A DNA stretch of 64,000 nt from Rahnella rivi (GTDB lineage Bacteria > Pseudomonadota > Gammaproteobacteria > Enterobacterales > Enterobacteriaceae). The position numbers and the translations under genes are program-made. Below, piece by piece: positions 34,535-43,245 of the stretch. Position 1 is the stretch's first letter. Each line of letters starts with the position of its first letter. The notes under the pieces were generated by a model, which ran no database searches, had not been told where the DNA came from, and saw only the letters and a program-made list of their open reading frames with translations. The stretch lies in the NCBI RefSeq assembly GCF_019049655.1, contig NZ_JAFMOX010000067.1:372001-436000 (forward strand), written 5' to 3'.

Positions 34535-34540
34535 TAAAAA

Positions 34541-34858
34541 ATGAAAAATACCGAAATCCGTTTTCTGCAAGAAGGCGCGACTCAGGCGGCACAACTTCTT
34601 AAGTCCATGAGTAACACCAATAGATTAATGATTCTTTGCATGCTCATTGACTCGCCAGGCACTTCTGCGGGCGATCTGAGCAGGCTGACCGGATTGAGTC
34701 CTTCCGCGACCTCCCAGCATCTGGCAAGGATGAAGGAAGATGATTTGATTGAATGTTCCAGGGATGAGCAAAGAAGGAATTACTTCATCAAAAATGAATC
34801 GATTCGAAAAGTTATCGCAACGTTAAAGGACATTTACTGCCCTGAGGATGTGAAATGA
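34541..34858 (+). CDS. ygaV: ArsR-family regulator YgaV
   Basis: A 105-residue winged-helix repressor with MSNTNRLMILCML in helix 1-2 and the DNA-reading helix LTGLSPSATSQHLARMKEDDLI (about 50-71). It matches E. coli YgaV and the sulfide-responsive SqrR group. Cys33 and Cys100 (IYCPED) occupy the positions of the redox-sensing pair, which suggests persulfide or redox sensing; that is inference from the family. No Shine-Dalgarno sequence is visible before the ATG. It overlaps ygaP by four bases. Confidence 0.93.
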   Translation: MKNTEIRFLQEGATQAAQLLKSMSNTNRLMILCMLIDSPGTSAGDLSRLTGLSPSATSQHLARMKEDDLIECSRDEQRRNYFIKNESIRKVIATLKDIYCPEDVK

Positions 34859-35385
34859 TCGTGAAGACCGTAAGTCCATCTGAAGCACAAGAGCTTATGA
34901 ACAATGGCAGCACATTGATCGATATCCGTGAACCTGCAGAATTTTTGCGTGAACACGTTCCCGGAGCACACTCTTTCCCGCTGTCTGACATCGTATTGGG
35001 AAAAAGCATTAAAAATCTTCCGATACAACATCCGGTCATTTTTCACTGTTTAGCAGGCTCCCGGACAACTCAAAATGCCGAGGCACTTGTCAGAGCTGCG
35101 GCGCCCGTCCCGGTTCTGTTGCTTTCAGGAGGAATTAACGCCTGGAAAAGCGCAAATCTTCCAACCGTAGAGGATAAAAAACAGCCGCTTCCGATCATGC
35201 GACAAGTTCAAATCGCAGCCGGAACGCTTATCCTTATCGGGATCCTGATGGGATACACAATCGATACAAGCTTATTTCTTTTGTCCGGATTCGTCGGTGC
35301 GGGCCTTCTTTTTGCGGGTATCAGCGGCTGGTGTGGAATGGCGATCCTGCTTTCCAACATGCCGTGGAACAGGATTAATAAATAA
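34855..35385 (+). CDS. ygaP: Membrane-anchored rhodanese YgaP
   Basis: This sulfurtransferase (176 residues) has a cytoplasmic rhodanese domain (about 1-105) with the active-site loop VIFHCLAGSRT (Cys65). Two C-terminal membrane spans follow (about 119-139 and 144-163, GTLILIGILMGY and LLSGFVGAGLLFAGI). E. coli YgaP has the same architecture. It is translationally coupled to ygaV (ATGA overlap), so persulfide sensing and sulfur transfer are probably linked. Confidence 0.95.
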   Translation: MIVKTVSPSEAQELMNNGSTLIDIREPAEFLREHVPGAHSFPLSDIVLGKSIKNLPIQHPVIFHCLAGSRTTQNAEALVRAAAPVPVLLLSGGINAWKSANLPTVEDKKQPLPIMRQVQIAAGTLILIGILMGYTIDTSLFLLSGFVGAGLLFAGISGWCGMAILLSNMPWNRINK

Positions 35386-35401
35386 GTATGGGGTTTTTAA
35401 A

Positions 35402-35431
35402 AAAGCCGCAGCCCGTGAGATGTGCGGCTTT
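35402..35431 (+). terminator. Terminator of ygaVP
   Basis: AAAGCCGCA (35402-35410) pairs with TGCGGCTTT (35423-35431), 16 bases beyond the ygaP stop. It shares 14 bases with the hairpin at 34394. Confidence 0.75.
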
Positions 35432-35502
35432 CTGTGCAGTTAGTGCCAGTGATTATTTTCACATCTGTCCTTCGTTGCGAAGGAAGCAGATTGGAAGAGC
35501 AT

Positions 35503-36165
35503 TTACTGTGCTTCTAAATAGTGCTTGAGCGTCATTCGCAAATCTGGCGTTAATTCTTTGATGTTATTAAGCATCCAGCACAAATATGCCGGATCATCTT
35601 GCGCGATTTCCTCAATTTTTTTTCCACGATATTTACCGAACATCATTGTGCTCACCAGCGCAGGACGCCCGGTGATCGTCACCATCTGTTCAGGTGTCCA
35701 GCCTGACTCATCCATAATCCGAATCAATAACGCCGCCGTGATATAGCAGTCAAAAAGCGCACGGTGATGATGAAGCTCCGCAGGCGTTTCCACTTGCAGC
35801 TTGAGGGATTTGTATAACCCCATATTGCTGTACTTGATGCCAGGCCATAAACGTCGCGCAAGTTTGACAGTACAAATCCATTCGCCTGACATCTCAGGGA
35901 GCATACGCTGGTCAAAGCTGGCGTTATGAGCAACATAATATGGGCTCCCGTGGTAACGAGGAATGATGTCCTCTATCCAGGGTTTATCGGCCACCATGGC
36001 TTCAGTTATTTTATGAATTGCCATCGCCTGATAGCTAATAGGACGGTCGGGACGCACCAGATCGCTCATCGGATTGACGATCTGTCCATCTACGATATCG
36101 ACAGAAGCAACTTCAACCACACCACCTTGCAATCCACAGGTTTCCGTATCGATAACGCGCAACAT
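35503..36165 (-). CDS. exoX: Exodeoxyribonuclease X
   Basis: ExoX is a distributive 3'-5' DNA exonuclease of the DnaQ (DEDDh) family used in mismatch and recombination repair. The 220 residues, the same as E. coli, show motif I VIDTETCGLQGG (catalytic Asp and Glu), motif II VAHNASFDQRML, and motif III HHHRALFDCYITAALL with the His-Asp pair. The C-terminal FGKYRGKKIEEIA region is also conserved. It lies alone between ygaVP and gatR. Confidence 0.96.
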   Translation of the reverse strand: MLRVIDTETCGLQGGVVEVASVDIVDGQIVNPMSDLVRPDRPISYQAMAIHKITEAMVADKPWIEDIIPRYHGSPYYVAHNASFDQRMLPEMSGEWICTVKLARRLWPGIKYSNMGLYKSLKLQVETPAELHHHRALFDCYITAALLIRIMDESGWTPEQMVTITGRPALVSTMMFGKYRGKKIEEIAQDDPAYLCWMLNNIKELTPDLRMTLKHYLEAQ

Positions 36166-36581
36166 ATTCCACTCCAGATGACCAGCAAACGCCGACTAAA
36201 AATGTAAGCGTAAAGGAATGAACTCACTCTGCCAACCGCTGAATCATTGAAAAGTAAACCGTGGCCATCGTTCACAGCTAAATCCAGGAACGACCGTGCA
36301 AAGCCTGCGGCTGAAAAAGGGTGAACTGCATGTCACATATAAAACACGAACAGAAAGACTTCGCCTAAGGTTTAAAAAATATCGGCTCCCCTCTTTGCAG
36401 CCGCACAGAAACAACGCGGCGACCACCCTTTCCTGAATTTATCTCTCAAATTAATCTGCCTGCTACTGCAACGACTCACATTGTTTTCGATACTCAACGC
36501 AGCGTCTGAAACTGCCCGTTCCCCAGATTCTCCGGGTGGATTACATTCATCACCAGGCGGACGTCTGCAACCTGAAAGGAG
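36166..36581. other. Intergenic region between exoX and gatR
   Basis: A 416-base gap with the exoX promoter on one side and the end of gatR on the other. No convincing gene, operator, small RNA or terminator was found; open frames here are short and protein-unlike. Confidence 0.4.
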
Positions 36582-37364
36582 TTAAACAAGAATGAGGTCT
36601 ATCGCTGTGTCTCTGAGAGCCTGTTGGGCCTCATCGCTGATATCCGTGTCCGTAATGATGGTGTCGATTTTTTCCATCGGCAGCACCAGGTTATACCCGC
36701 GACGACCAAATTTAGTGGAATCGGTGACGACGACAACGCGCTGAGCGGCATCGGCCATAATCCCGCTGATGCTGTAGCCCTCATTAAACGTCGTAATTCC
36801 GGTCGCCGCATCCAGACCATCGGCTCCCACGAACATCAGGTTAGCCACGATGCCCTGCAAGGCATACTCCGTGATATTGCCATGCAATGAACGCGTTTTG
36901 TGCCTCAGTGTTCCGCCACAAACAACCAGCGTGATATCCGGGTTCTCAGACAATACAAAAGCCGCCGGTAAGTTATTAGTAATGACCGTGATATCGCCGG
37001 ATTTCACCAGTTCCTCAGCCAGCAACATAGTGGTGCTACCGCTATCAAGGATCACCGTATCGCCGGGCTTCACCATGCCTGCCGCAGCCTGCGCAATGCG
37101 CTTTTTAGGATCGCTGGCCTGAAGATAACGCTCTTCGAGAATCAATTCGTCCTGCGGCTTATCCTGCCCGTCACTTGCCTTGTCTTCACGCTTTGCCGCG
37201 CCGCCATGAAACCGGGTGAGTTCGCCTTTTTGACCCAGCAGGGTCAGATCCGCACGAACAGTCACCTCAGACACACCGAAAGCATTCGAAAGCTCAGCAA
37301 CCTGAACGGTGCCTTTCTGATTCACTAATTCAACAATTTTATTGCGACGATCGTAAGTATTCAT
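36582..37364 (-). CDS. gatR: DeoR-family galactitol operon repressor GatR
   Basis: The 260-residue protein from ATG 37364 begins MNTYDRRNKIVELVNQKGTVQVAEL, close to E. coli GatR; the frame is open 14 more codons. It has a DeoR helix-turn-helix (about 20-45, FGVSEVTVRADLTLL) and a sugar-phosphate sensor domain with DSGSTTMLLAEEL and VCGGTLRHKTRSLHGN. It is divergent from gatZABCDY. GatR is expected to repress that operon and to be released by a galactitol-pathway intermediate. The E. coli K-12 copy is famously disrupted; this one is intact. Confidence 0.92.
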   Translation of the reverse strand: MNTYDRRNKIVELVNQKGTVQVAELSNAFGVSEVTVRADLTLLGQKGELTRFHGGAAKREDKASDGQDKPQDELILEERYLQASDPKKRIAQAAAGMVKPGDTVILDSGSTTMLLAEELVKSGDITVITNNLPAAFVLSENPDITLVVCGGTLRHKTRSLHGNITEYALQGIVANLMFVGADGLDAATGITTFNEGYSISGIMADAAQRVVVVTDSTKFGRRGYNLVLPMEKIDTIITDTDISDEAQQALRDTAIDLILV

Positions 37365-37593
37365 CCTGTTTAGTCCAAAACGTCCTATTTCGCACAGTGT
37401 AAACAAAAGATATCGAAGTGAGGATAAAAAATTAACGGGGATGTGAAATACAGCACGCTTAGCTTGCCGCCGGCCTCGCCAGAAAGCATCCCCCTCTCTC
37501 GCCCCTCAATCCAAAATGAAAGAAAACGAATGAAATGACTTACGAAATATTACGATCATCATCACGAAACACAAACAACGCTATTGTTAGACT

Positions 37594-37620
37594 TTCGAAA
37601 AGACACGAATATCTTCGAAA
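37594..37620. promoter_or_regulatory. Candidate GatR operator repeats
   Basis: TTCGAAA occurs at 37594-37600 and 37614-37620, exactly 20 bases (two helical turns) apart, 16 bases before the gatZ ATG. The repeats themselves contain the palindrome TTCGAA. DeoR-type regulators often bind such spaced repeats. Confidence 0.45.
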
Positions 37621-37635
37621 ACAAACGGAGGAAAA

Positions 37636-38931
37636 ATGAAAGAAATAATCAGGAAGCATAAGAGTGGCGAAAGTATCGGGATATGCTCAGTCTGCTCAGC
37701 TCATCCTTTAGTGATCGAGGCCGCGCTAAGAGAAGATCTGCACAGTGGTCGTAAGGTGCTGATTGAAGCTACATCTAATCAGGTTAATCAGTACGGCGGT
37801 TACACCGGTATGCTGCCGATTGATTTTCGCGATTTTGTGCTCGCAATAGCGGAGAAATTGGGGTTTCCGGTTCAGCGTCTTATTTTGGGAGGTGACCATC
37901 TCGGGCCAAATTGCTGGCAGAGTGAAAATGCTGAAAGTGCGATGAGCAAAGCGGAAGTCTTGATAGCACGCTACGTCGAAGCCGGATTCAGCAAGATCCA
38001 TCTCGATGCCTCGATGTCCTGTGCGGACGATCCTGTCCCGCTTGATCCTCTCGTTGTGGCTCAGCGCGCAGCCCGCTTATGCAAGGTCGCGGAAAAGGTC
38101 GCGACACCACAGCAGAAACAGATGCTGACGTACGTTATCGGGACAGAAGTTCCGGTACCCGGTGGCGAAGCGTCCGCGATTAAGCATGTTCATGTGACCG
38201 AAGCCAAAGATGCCAAAGCGACGCTGGATATGCACTATCAGGCATTCCGTGAAGCAGGGCTGGAAAGTGCCATTGATCGGATTATCGCCGTCGTTGTTCA
38301 GCCGGGAGTTGAATTTGACCATAGCCGGGTGATCCATTATCAGCCCACTCTGGCAGAGGATTTATCAGCCTTTATCGATGACACCCCGCTGGTTTATGAA
38401 GCGCACTCTACCGATTACCAGACCCGTGACTCATACCGACATCTGGTAAAAGACCATTACGCGATCCTCAAAGTGGGTCCGGCACTGACATTTGCGCTGC
38501 GTGAGGCTGTATTCGCGCTGGCCAATATCGAACAAGTCCTGGTTGCGCCTGAATCCCGCAGCCAGATCCTCACAGTGATCGACGGCGTGATGCTGGATGA
38601 GCCTGGCTACTGGAAAAAGTATTACAACCCGACGTTCAGCCTGTCACTTATCGACCTGCACTTCAGCCTTTCCGACCGCATTCGCTACTACTGGCCACAC
38701 GCCCGTATTAATCGCGCGATGGAAGTCCTGATCGGTAATCTCCAGTCGCTTGATATCCCGCTTGGTTTACTGAGTCAGTACCTGCCAGCTCAGTTCGAAC
38801 GGGTGATGTCGGGTGAACTTGCCAGCCATCCTCATGAACTGATCATCGACAAAATCCAGGATGTATTACGTGCCTATCACTTCGGCTGCACGCCACAAGT
38901 GACGGCCTGTGGAGAATGCAGCCATGCATAA
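37636..38931 (+). CDS. gatZ: Tagatose-1,6-bisphosphate aldolase chaperone subunit GatZ/KbaZ
   Basis: GatZ is the non-catalytic subunit that GatY needs for full activity and stability. The 431-residue protein is related to class II aldolase folds: IGICSVCSAHPLVIEAALRE, LILGGDHLGPNCWQ and HLDASMSCADDP. Length and sequence suit the GatZ/KbaZ family; the galactitol context favours GatZ. GGAGG lies five bases before the ATG. It is the first gene of the operon, whereas in E. coli gatY comes first. Confidence 0.9.
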   Translation: MKEIIRKHKSGESIGICSVCSAHPLVIEAALREDLHSGRKVLIEATSNQVNQYGGYTGMLPIDFRDFVLAIAEKLGFPVQRLILGGDHLGPNCWQSENAESAMSKAEVLIARYVEAGFSKIHLDASMSCADDPVPLDPLVVAQRAARLCKVAEKVATPQQKQMLTYVIGTEVPVPGGEASAIKHVHVTEAKDAKATLDMHYQAFREAGLESAIDRIIAVVVQPGVEFDHSRVIHYQPTLAEDLSAFIDDTPLVYEAHSTDYQTRDSYRHLVKDHYAILKVGPALTFALREAVFALANIEQVLVAPESRSQILTVIDGVMLDEPGYWKKYYNPTFSLSLIDLHFSLSDRIRYYWPHARINRAMEVLIGNLQSLDIPLGLLSQYLPAQFERVMSGELASHPHELIIDKIQDVLRAYHFGCTPQVTACGECSHA

Positions 38932-39400
38932 CTGCCAGGTGTTTGTAAAAACAGGCATCGCCTTCGAGGATTACCACGAAGCACTGACGCACATTGGTGA
39001 ATCTATGGTGCAGGCGGGCGTTGTACAAACCAGCTATCCACAGGCGTTATTGATTCGTGAAGCGGAATTTCCAACCGGCATTCAGCTCGAACACCATGCG
39101 GTGGCTATTCCGCATTGCGAAGCCATGCACGCCCGAACCCCGTCCATTTATCTGATCCGTCCGGACGCACCAGTGGAGTTTTTCCAGGCTGATGATGAAG
39201 GCACTGTCGCGGCTTCGCTGATTATTGCGTTGATCGTCACCCATCCCTCTGAGCAGTTGGTGTTATTGCGCAAATTATTCAGCCAGCTGCAGGAACCCAC
39301 GTTTTACGAAAGCCTGCTCACTGTGCCTGAAGACCAGCTGGCAGAACTGTTTAAACAACACGTTTTTGTCCCGGCGCCGGAGAACGCTGCCGCGGTGTAA
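38924..39400 (+). CDS. gatA: Galactitol PTS EIIA component
   Basis: GatA carries phosphate from HPr to GatB. From ATG 38924 it has 158 residues; this start overlaps the gatZ stop by eight bases and has GGAG upstream, while a GTG at 38909 is the alternative. The EIIA (mannitol/fructose-type) domain contains EFPTGIQLEHHAVAIPHCEA with the phospho-acceptor His in IPHCE. Operon position and similarity to E. coli GatA agree. Confidence 0.93.
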   Translation: MHNCQVFVKTGIAFEDYHEALTHIGESMVQAGVVQTSYPQALLIREAEFPTGIQLEHHAVAIPHCEAMHARTPSIYLIRPDAPVEFFQADDEGTVAASLIIALIVTHPSEQLVLLRKLFSQLQEPTFYESLLTVPEDQLAELFKQHVFVPAPENAAAV

Positions 39401-39483
39401 ACCTGAACCCCCTGTGATTCAAACTGTACCCAAAGCCTTACAAAAAAATAACACCAAAAAACAGACCATCAAGGAGCCTTACC

Positions 39484-39768
39484 GTGAAACGAAAAATTAT
39501 TGTTGCCTGCGGCGGAGCCGTTGCCACCTCAACCCTGGCAGCAGAAGAAATCAAAGAGTTATGCAAAGCACACGGCATCAAAGTGGATCTCGTGCAGTGC
39601 CGCGTGACGGAAATTGAAACCTACATGGACGGCGTCCACCTGATTTGTACCACGGCCAAAGTTGACCGCACGTTCGGCAGCATTCCCGTCGTACATGGGA
39701 TGCCGTTTATTTCCGGCGTCGGTATGGAAGCTTTGCGCGAACAAATACTGACCCTGCTGCAGGAGTGA
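39484..39768 (+). CDS. gatB: Galactitol PTS EIIB component
   Basis: GatB accepts phosphate on a cysteine and passes it to galactitol during transport. The 94 residues start with GTG (AAGGAG nine bases upstream) and read MKRKIIVACGGAVATST, with the phosphocysteine in VACGG (Cys9). IPVVHGMPFISGVG closes the fold. It is located between gatA and gatC with only three bases before gatC. Confidence 0.95.
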   Translation: MKRKIIVACGGAVATSTLAAEEIKELCKAHGIKVDLVQCRVTEIETYMDGVHLICTTAKVDRTFGSIPVVHGMPFISGVGMEALREQILTLLQE

Positions 39769-39771
39769 GCC

Positions 39772-41136
39772 ATGTTTACCGAAATAATGCGCTACATCCT
39801 CGATCTCGGGCCAACCGTCATGTTGCCCGGCGTAATCATCATTTTCTCGCTGATATTAGGGATGAAATTAGGCGATTCGTTTAAATCTGCCATTCACATT
39901 GGCATTGGGTTTGTGGGTATCGGGCTGGTCATTGGTCTGATGCTGGATTCCATCGGGCCTGCAGCGAAAGCGATGGCTGAACATTTTGAAATCAATTTAC
40001 AAGTCGTGGATATCGGCTGGCCGGGATCGTCACCGATGACCTGGGCATCGCAAATTGCGCTGGTTGCTATTCCGATTGCTATCGGTGTGAACATCATTAT
40101 GTTGCTGACCCGCATGACGCGCGTGGTCAACGTGGATATCTGGAACATCTGGCATATGACCTTCACCGGCGCAATGTTGCATCTCGCGACGGGCTCGTAC
40201 TGGCTGGGGATCATGGGGGTGGTGGTTCATGCGGCGTTTATCTACAAGCTGGGTGACTGGTTTGCCAAAGATACGCGGGACTTCTTCAATCTCGAAGGTA
40301 TCGCTATTCCTCACGGCTCCTCGGCCTATCTCGGCCCGATCGCCGTGCTGGTAGATACTCTCATTGATAAAATCCCAGGGCTGAACAAGATCCACTTCAG
40401 CGCAGATGATGTCCAGAAACGCTTTGGTCCGTTTGGCGAGCCGGTCACTGTCGGTTTTGTGATGGGCCTTATCATCGGTTATCTCGCCGGATATGACATC
40501 AAGGGCGTATTACAGCTGGCAGTCAAAACCGCGGCGGTCATGTTGCTGATGCCACGGGTGATCAAACCCATCATGGACGGTTTAACGCCAATTGCACGCC
40601 ATGCCCGTACCCGCCTGCAGGCGCGCTTTGGAGGACAGGAGTTCCTGATTGGTCTGGATCCGGCGCTGTTACTCGGTCATACCGCCGTCGTCTCAGCCAG
40701 CCTGATCTTTATCCCGCTGACAATTTTGATCGCCGTGCTGGTTCCGGGAAATCAGGTGCTTCCGTTTGGGGACCTCGCCACCATCGGTTTCTTTGTCGCC
40801 ATCGCCGTTGCTGTACATCAGGGCAACCTGTTCCGCACGCTGATCTCAGGCTGCATCATCATGAGCATCACGTTGTGGATTGCCACGCAAACTATCGATT
40901 TGCACACCCAGCTGGCTGCAAATGCCGGTGCGCTAAGCGCAGGCGGCAGAGTGGCGTCGATGGATCAGGGCGGGTCACCTGTCACCTATCTGTTGATTCA
41001 ACTTTGCACACTGAAAAACGTTGCCGGGCTGAGCATCATCGGCACGCTTTATGCCATTGGAGTATTCCTCACATGGCGTCGTGCCCACAACTTCACCAAA
41101 ACTGAAAAACTGGCCGCAGCTCAGGCTAACGCGTAA
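39772..41136 (+). CDS. gatC: Galactitol PTS EIIC permease
   Basis: GatC is the membrane channel of the galactitol phosphotransferase system. The 454-residue protein is strongly hydrophobic with about ten membrane spans. Characteristic stretches include GDSFKSAIHIGIGFVGIG near residue 35, the NLEGIAIPHGSSAYLGPIAV loop, and FGEPVTVGFVMGLIIG. It is one operon with gatA and gatB, and product length equals E. coli GatC (451). Confidence 0.95.
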   Translation: MFTEIMRYILDLGPTVMLPGVIIIFSLILGMKLGDSFKSAIHIGIGFVGIGLVIGLMLDSIGPAAKAMAEHFEINLQVVDIGWPGSSPMTWASQIALVAIPIAIGVNIIMLLTRMTRVVNVDIWNIWHMTFTGAMLHLATGSYWLGIMGVVVHAAFIYKLGDWFAKDTRDFFNLEGIAIPHGSSAYLGPIAVLVDTLIDKIPGLNKIHFSADDVQKRFGPFGEPVTVGFVMGLIIGYLAGYDIKGVLQLAVKTAAVMLLMPRVIKPIMDGLTPIARHARTRLQARFGGQEFLIGLDPALLLGHTAVVSASLIFIPLTILIAVLVPGNQVLPFGDLATIGFFVAIAVAVHQGNLFRTLISGCIIMSITLWIATQTIDLHTQLAANAGALSAGGRVASMDQGGSPVTYLLIQLCTLKNVAGLSIIGTLYAIGVFLTWRRAHNFTKTEKLAAAQANA

Positions 41137-41181
41137 ATCTTCATCCGGCGGGGGAATTCCCCCGCCATAAGGAAATCGACT

Positions 41182-42231
41182 ATGAAATCTGTCGTTGTAA
41201 ATGCTGGCGGGGCGATGACCGTGGAAGAATGCCCGATGCCTGTGCTGAACGCCCCGGATGATGTGCTGGTGCGCATTGCCTATTCCGGCCTCTGTGGATC
41301 CGACATTCCACGTATTTTCTCCCAGGGTGCACATTTTTATCCCATCACGCTGGGACATGAATTCAGCGGCCACGTGGTCAGTATCGGAAAAGATGTTGAT
41401 GATATTCAGGAAGGTGATGCTGTGGCTTGCGTGCCGTTATTACCCTGTTTTAAATGTGAAGAATGCCGTAAAGAGGCTTACTCACAGTGTAAGCACTATC
41501 AGTTTATTGGGTCACGCCGCGACGGCGGCCACGCAGAGTTTGTCGTGGTTTCCCGTAAAAATTTATTCCGGCTTCCCGAAAGTTCTTCCCTTATTCAGGG
41601 CGCATTTTTGGAGCCCATTACCGTCGGCCTGCACGCATTAAAACTCGCGGGGGGATGTGAGGGCAAAGAGGTGATCGTGATTGGAGCAGGCACTATCGGC
41701 CAGTTGATCATCCAGGCGGCTGCGGCATCAGGCGCAAAATCCGTGACAGCGATTGATATCAATCAGCAACGCCTGGATCTGGCACTGAGAACCGGTGCCA
41801 GCCATGCCTGCAACAGCGCTGAAATGAATGCTGAAGAAATCCGTCAGCATAACCACGAACGTCGCTTTGACCAGTTGATCATTGAAACCGCCGGTACTCC
41901 GCAGACCGTGGCACTCTCGCTGGATATAGCCGGGCCCAAAGCGCAGGTCGTTCTGGTCGGTACCTTGCATAAAGAACTGACGCTTAACGTCGCCACCTTC
42001 AGCCATATCCTGCGCAAAGAGCTGACGTTGCAGGGCAGCTGGATGAATTACTCTGCGCCGTGGCCAGGCAGTGAATGGCAGCAGGCAACGCAGCTGTTTG
42101 CCGAAAACAAATTGAACCTTGAGCCGCTTATCGCGAGCGTTGGCAATCCGCAGGAGTTCGTGGCGGATGTGACTGCACTGGCGGGCAAACCCATGACCGG
42201 AAAAATTCTGCTGGATATGACAGGGAGCTGA
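41182..42231 (+). CDS. gatD: Galactitol-1-phosphate 5-dehydrogenase
   Basis: GatD oxidises galactitol 1-phosphate to tagatose 6-phosphate with NAD. The 349-residue medium-chain dehydrogenase shows the catalytic zinc site GLCGSD and GHEFSGHV, and the structural zinc cysteines in CFKCEECRKEAYSQC. The Rossmann motif is VIVIGAGTIGQLI (about 163-175). GGAAATCG precedes the ATG. It lies between gatC and gatY in the operon. Confidence 0.95.
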   Translation: MKSVVVNAGGAMTVEECPMPVLNAPDDVLVRIAYSGLCGSDIPRIFSQGAHFYPITLGHEFSGHVVSIGKDVDDIQEGDAVACVPLLPCFKCEECRKEAYSQCKHYQFIGSRRDGGHAEFVVVSRKNLFRLPESSSLIQGAFLEPITVGLHALKLAGGCEGKEVIVIGAGTIGQLIIQAAAASGAKSVTAIDINQQRLDLALRTGASHACNSAEMNAEEIRQHNHERRFDQLIIETAGTPQTVALSLDIAGPKAQVVLVGTLHKELTLNVATFSHILRKELTLQGSWMNYSAPWPGSEWQQATQLFAENKLNLEPLIASVGNPQEFVADVTALAGKPMTGKILLDMTGS

Positions 42232-42235
42232 AGCA

Positions 42236-43090
42236 ATGTATCTCATTTCAAACAGGGAAATGCTGCTGGCGGCACAACGCGAAGGTTATGCGGTGCCAGC
42301 CTTTAACGTCCACAATCTCGAAACCGTTCAGGTGGTGGCAGAAACCGCAGCGGCCATGAGCTCGCCAGTGATTCTGGCGGGAACACCGGGAACATTCAGC
42401 TATGCGGGAACCGATTATCTGCTGTCGATATGTCAGGAAGCGGCACGCCAATACGGCATTCCGCTGGCGCTGCATCTGGATCATCATGAAGAACAGACCG
42501 ATATAGAGACAAAAGTCCGGGCGGGGATCCGCTCCGTCATGGTCGATGCTTCCCACCTGCCCCTGGCGCAAAACATCGAAAAGGTCTGCCAGACGGTACG
42601 CTTTTGTCACGCATTTGACGCCAGCGTAGAGGCTGAGCTCGGGCGTCTTGGCGGGCAGGAAGACGATCTGGTGGTGGAAGACGGCGACAGCTTTTTCACC
42701 GATCCGGTTGTGGCAAAACACTTTGTGGAAACGACCCGTATTGACTCGCTTGCCGTCGCGATCGGTTCTGCTCACGGCTTGTATCAGGGAGAGCCCAAAC
42801 TGGATTTCACCCGGCTGGGGCAAATTCGCCAGCAGGTCGATATTCCTCTGGTGTTACACGGTGCCTCGGGGATCCCGGAGCATATGATCCATCAGGCGAT
42901 TGAACTGGGGATCTGTAAAGTCAATGTTGCCACGGAGCTGAAGATCGCCTTTGCCAATGCGGTGAAAGGGTATTTTTCTGAACATCCTGACGCCAACGAT
43001 CCGCGTAAATACATTGTGCCGGGAAAACGTGCCATGCAGAAAGTGGTCGAGGAGAAGATCAGAATTTGCGGCAGTGCCGGGCGATTATAA
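42236..43090 (+). CDS. gatY: Tagatose-1,6-bisphosphate aldolase GatY
   Basis: GatY splits tagatose 1,6-bisphosphate into dihydroxyacetone phosphate and glyceraldehyde 3-phosphate. The 284-residue class II aldolase shows zinc ligands in LHLDHHEE, EAELGRLGGQEDD with the catalytic Glu, GSAHGLYQ and VLHGASGIP with further His ligands, and NVATELKIAF for phosphate binding. It starts four bases after gatD. In E. coli gatY is the first gene, so the order is rearranged here. Confidence 0.93.
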   Translation: MYLISNREMLLAAQREGYAVPAFNVHNLETVQVVAETAAAMSSPVILAGTPGTFSYAGTDYLLSICQEAARQYGIPLALHLDHHEEQTDIETKVRAGIRSVMVDASHLPLAQNIEKVCQTVRFCHAFDASVEAELGRLGGQEDDLVVEDGDSFFTDPVVAKHFVETTRIDSLAVAIGSAHGLYQGEPKLDFTRLGQIRQQVDIPLVLHGASGIPEHMIHQAIELGICKVNVATELKIAFANAVKGYFSEHPDANDPRKYIVPGKRAMQKVVEEKIRICGSAGRL

Positions 43091-43139
43091 ATGCCAGCGT
43101 TTATAAACCGGCTCACTCAGCGAGCGGGATAAGGAAACA

Positions 43140-43161
43140 AAGCGGAGAGATTTCTCCGCTT
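43140..43161 (+). terminator. Hairpin after gatY
   Basis: AAGCGGAGA (43140-43148) pairs with TCTCCGCTT (43153-43161) around GATT, 49 bases beyond the gatY stop. A short T run (CTTTTATT) comes only after some bases, so termination may be moderate. Confidence 0.6.
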
Positions 43162-43245
43162 ACCAGACTTTTATTATCGCGCCGGTTGCGGTCATCAATA
43201 CGTTCTGATTTTATGGGTGTTCTTCGAAAGTGAATGGAAACCGCT

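Larger units (their letters stand above)
33962..34540. other. AT-rich intergenic region at the island's right end
   Basis: This 579-base gap has no supportable gene. It holds the promoter of the Mrr-like gene, a pair of GGTATAC repeats (34256-34274), a degenerate copy of the ssrA end (34337-34352), a strong terminator (34394-34428) and the ygaV operator (34501-34534). Confidence 0.5.

Noticed and set aside
37440..37460. CRP site between gatR and gatZ (TGTGAAATACAGCACG)
   Set aside because: Left half is perfect but the right half matches TCACA poorly; not strong enough to claim.
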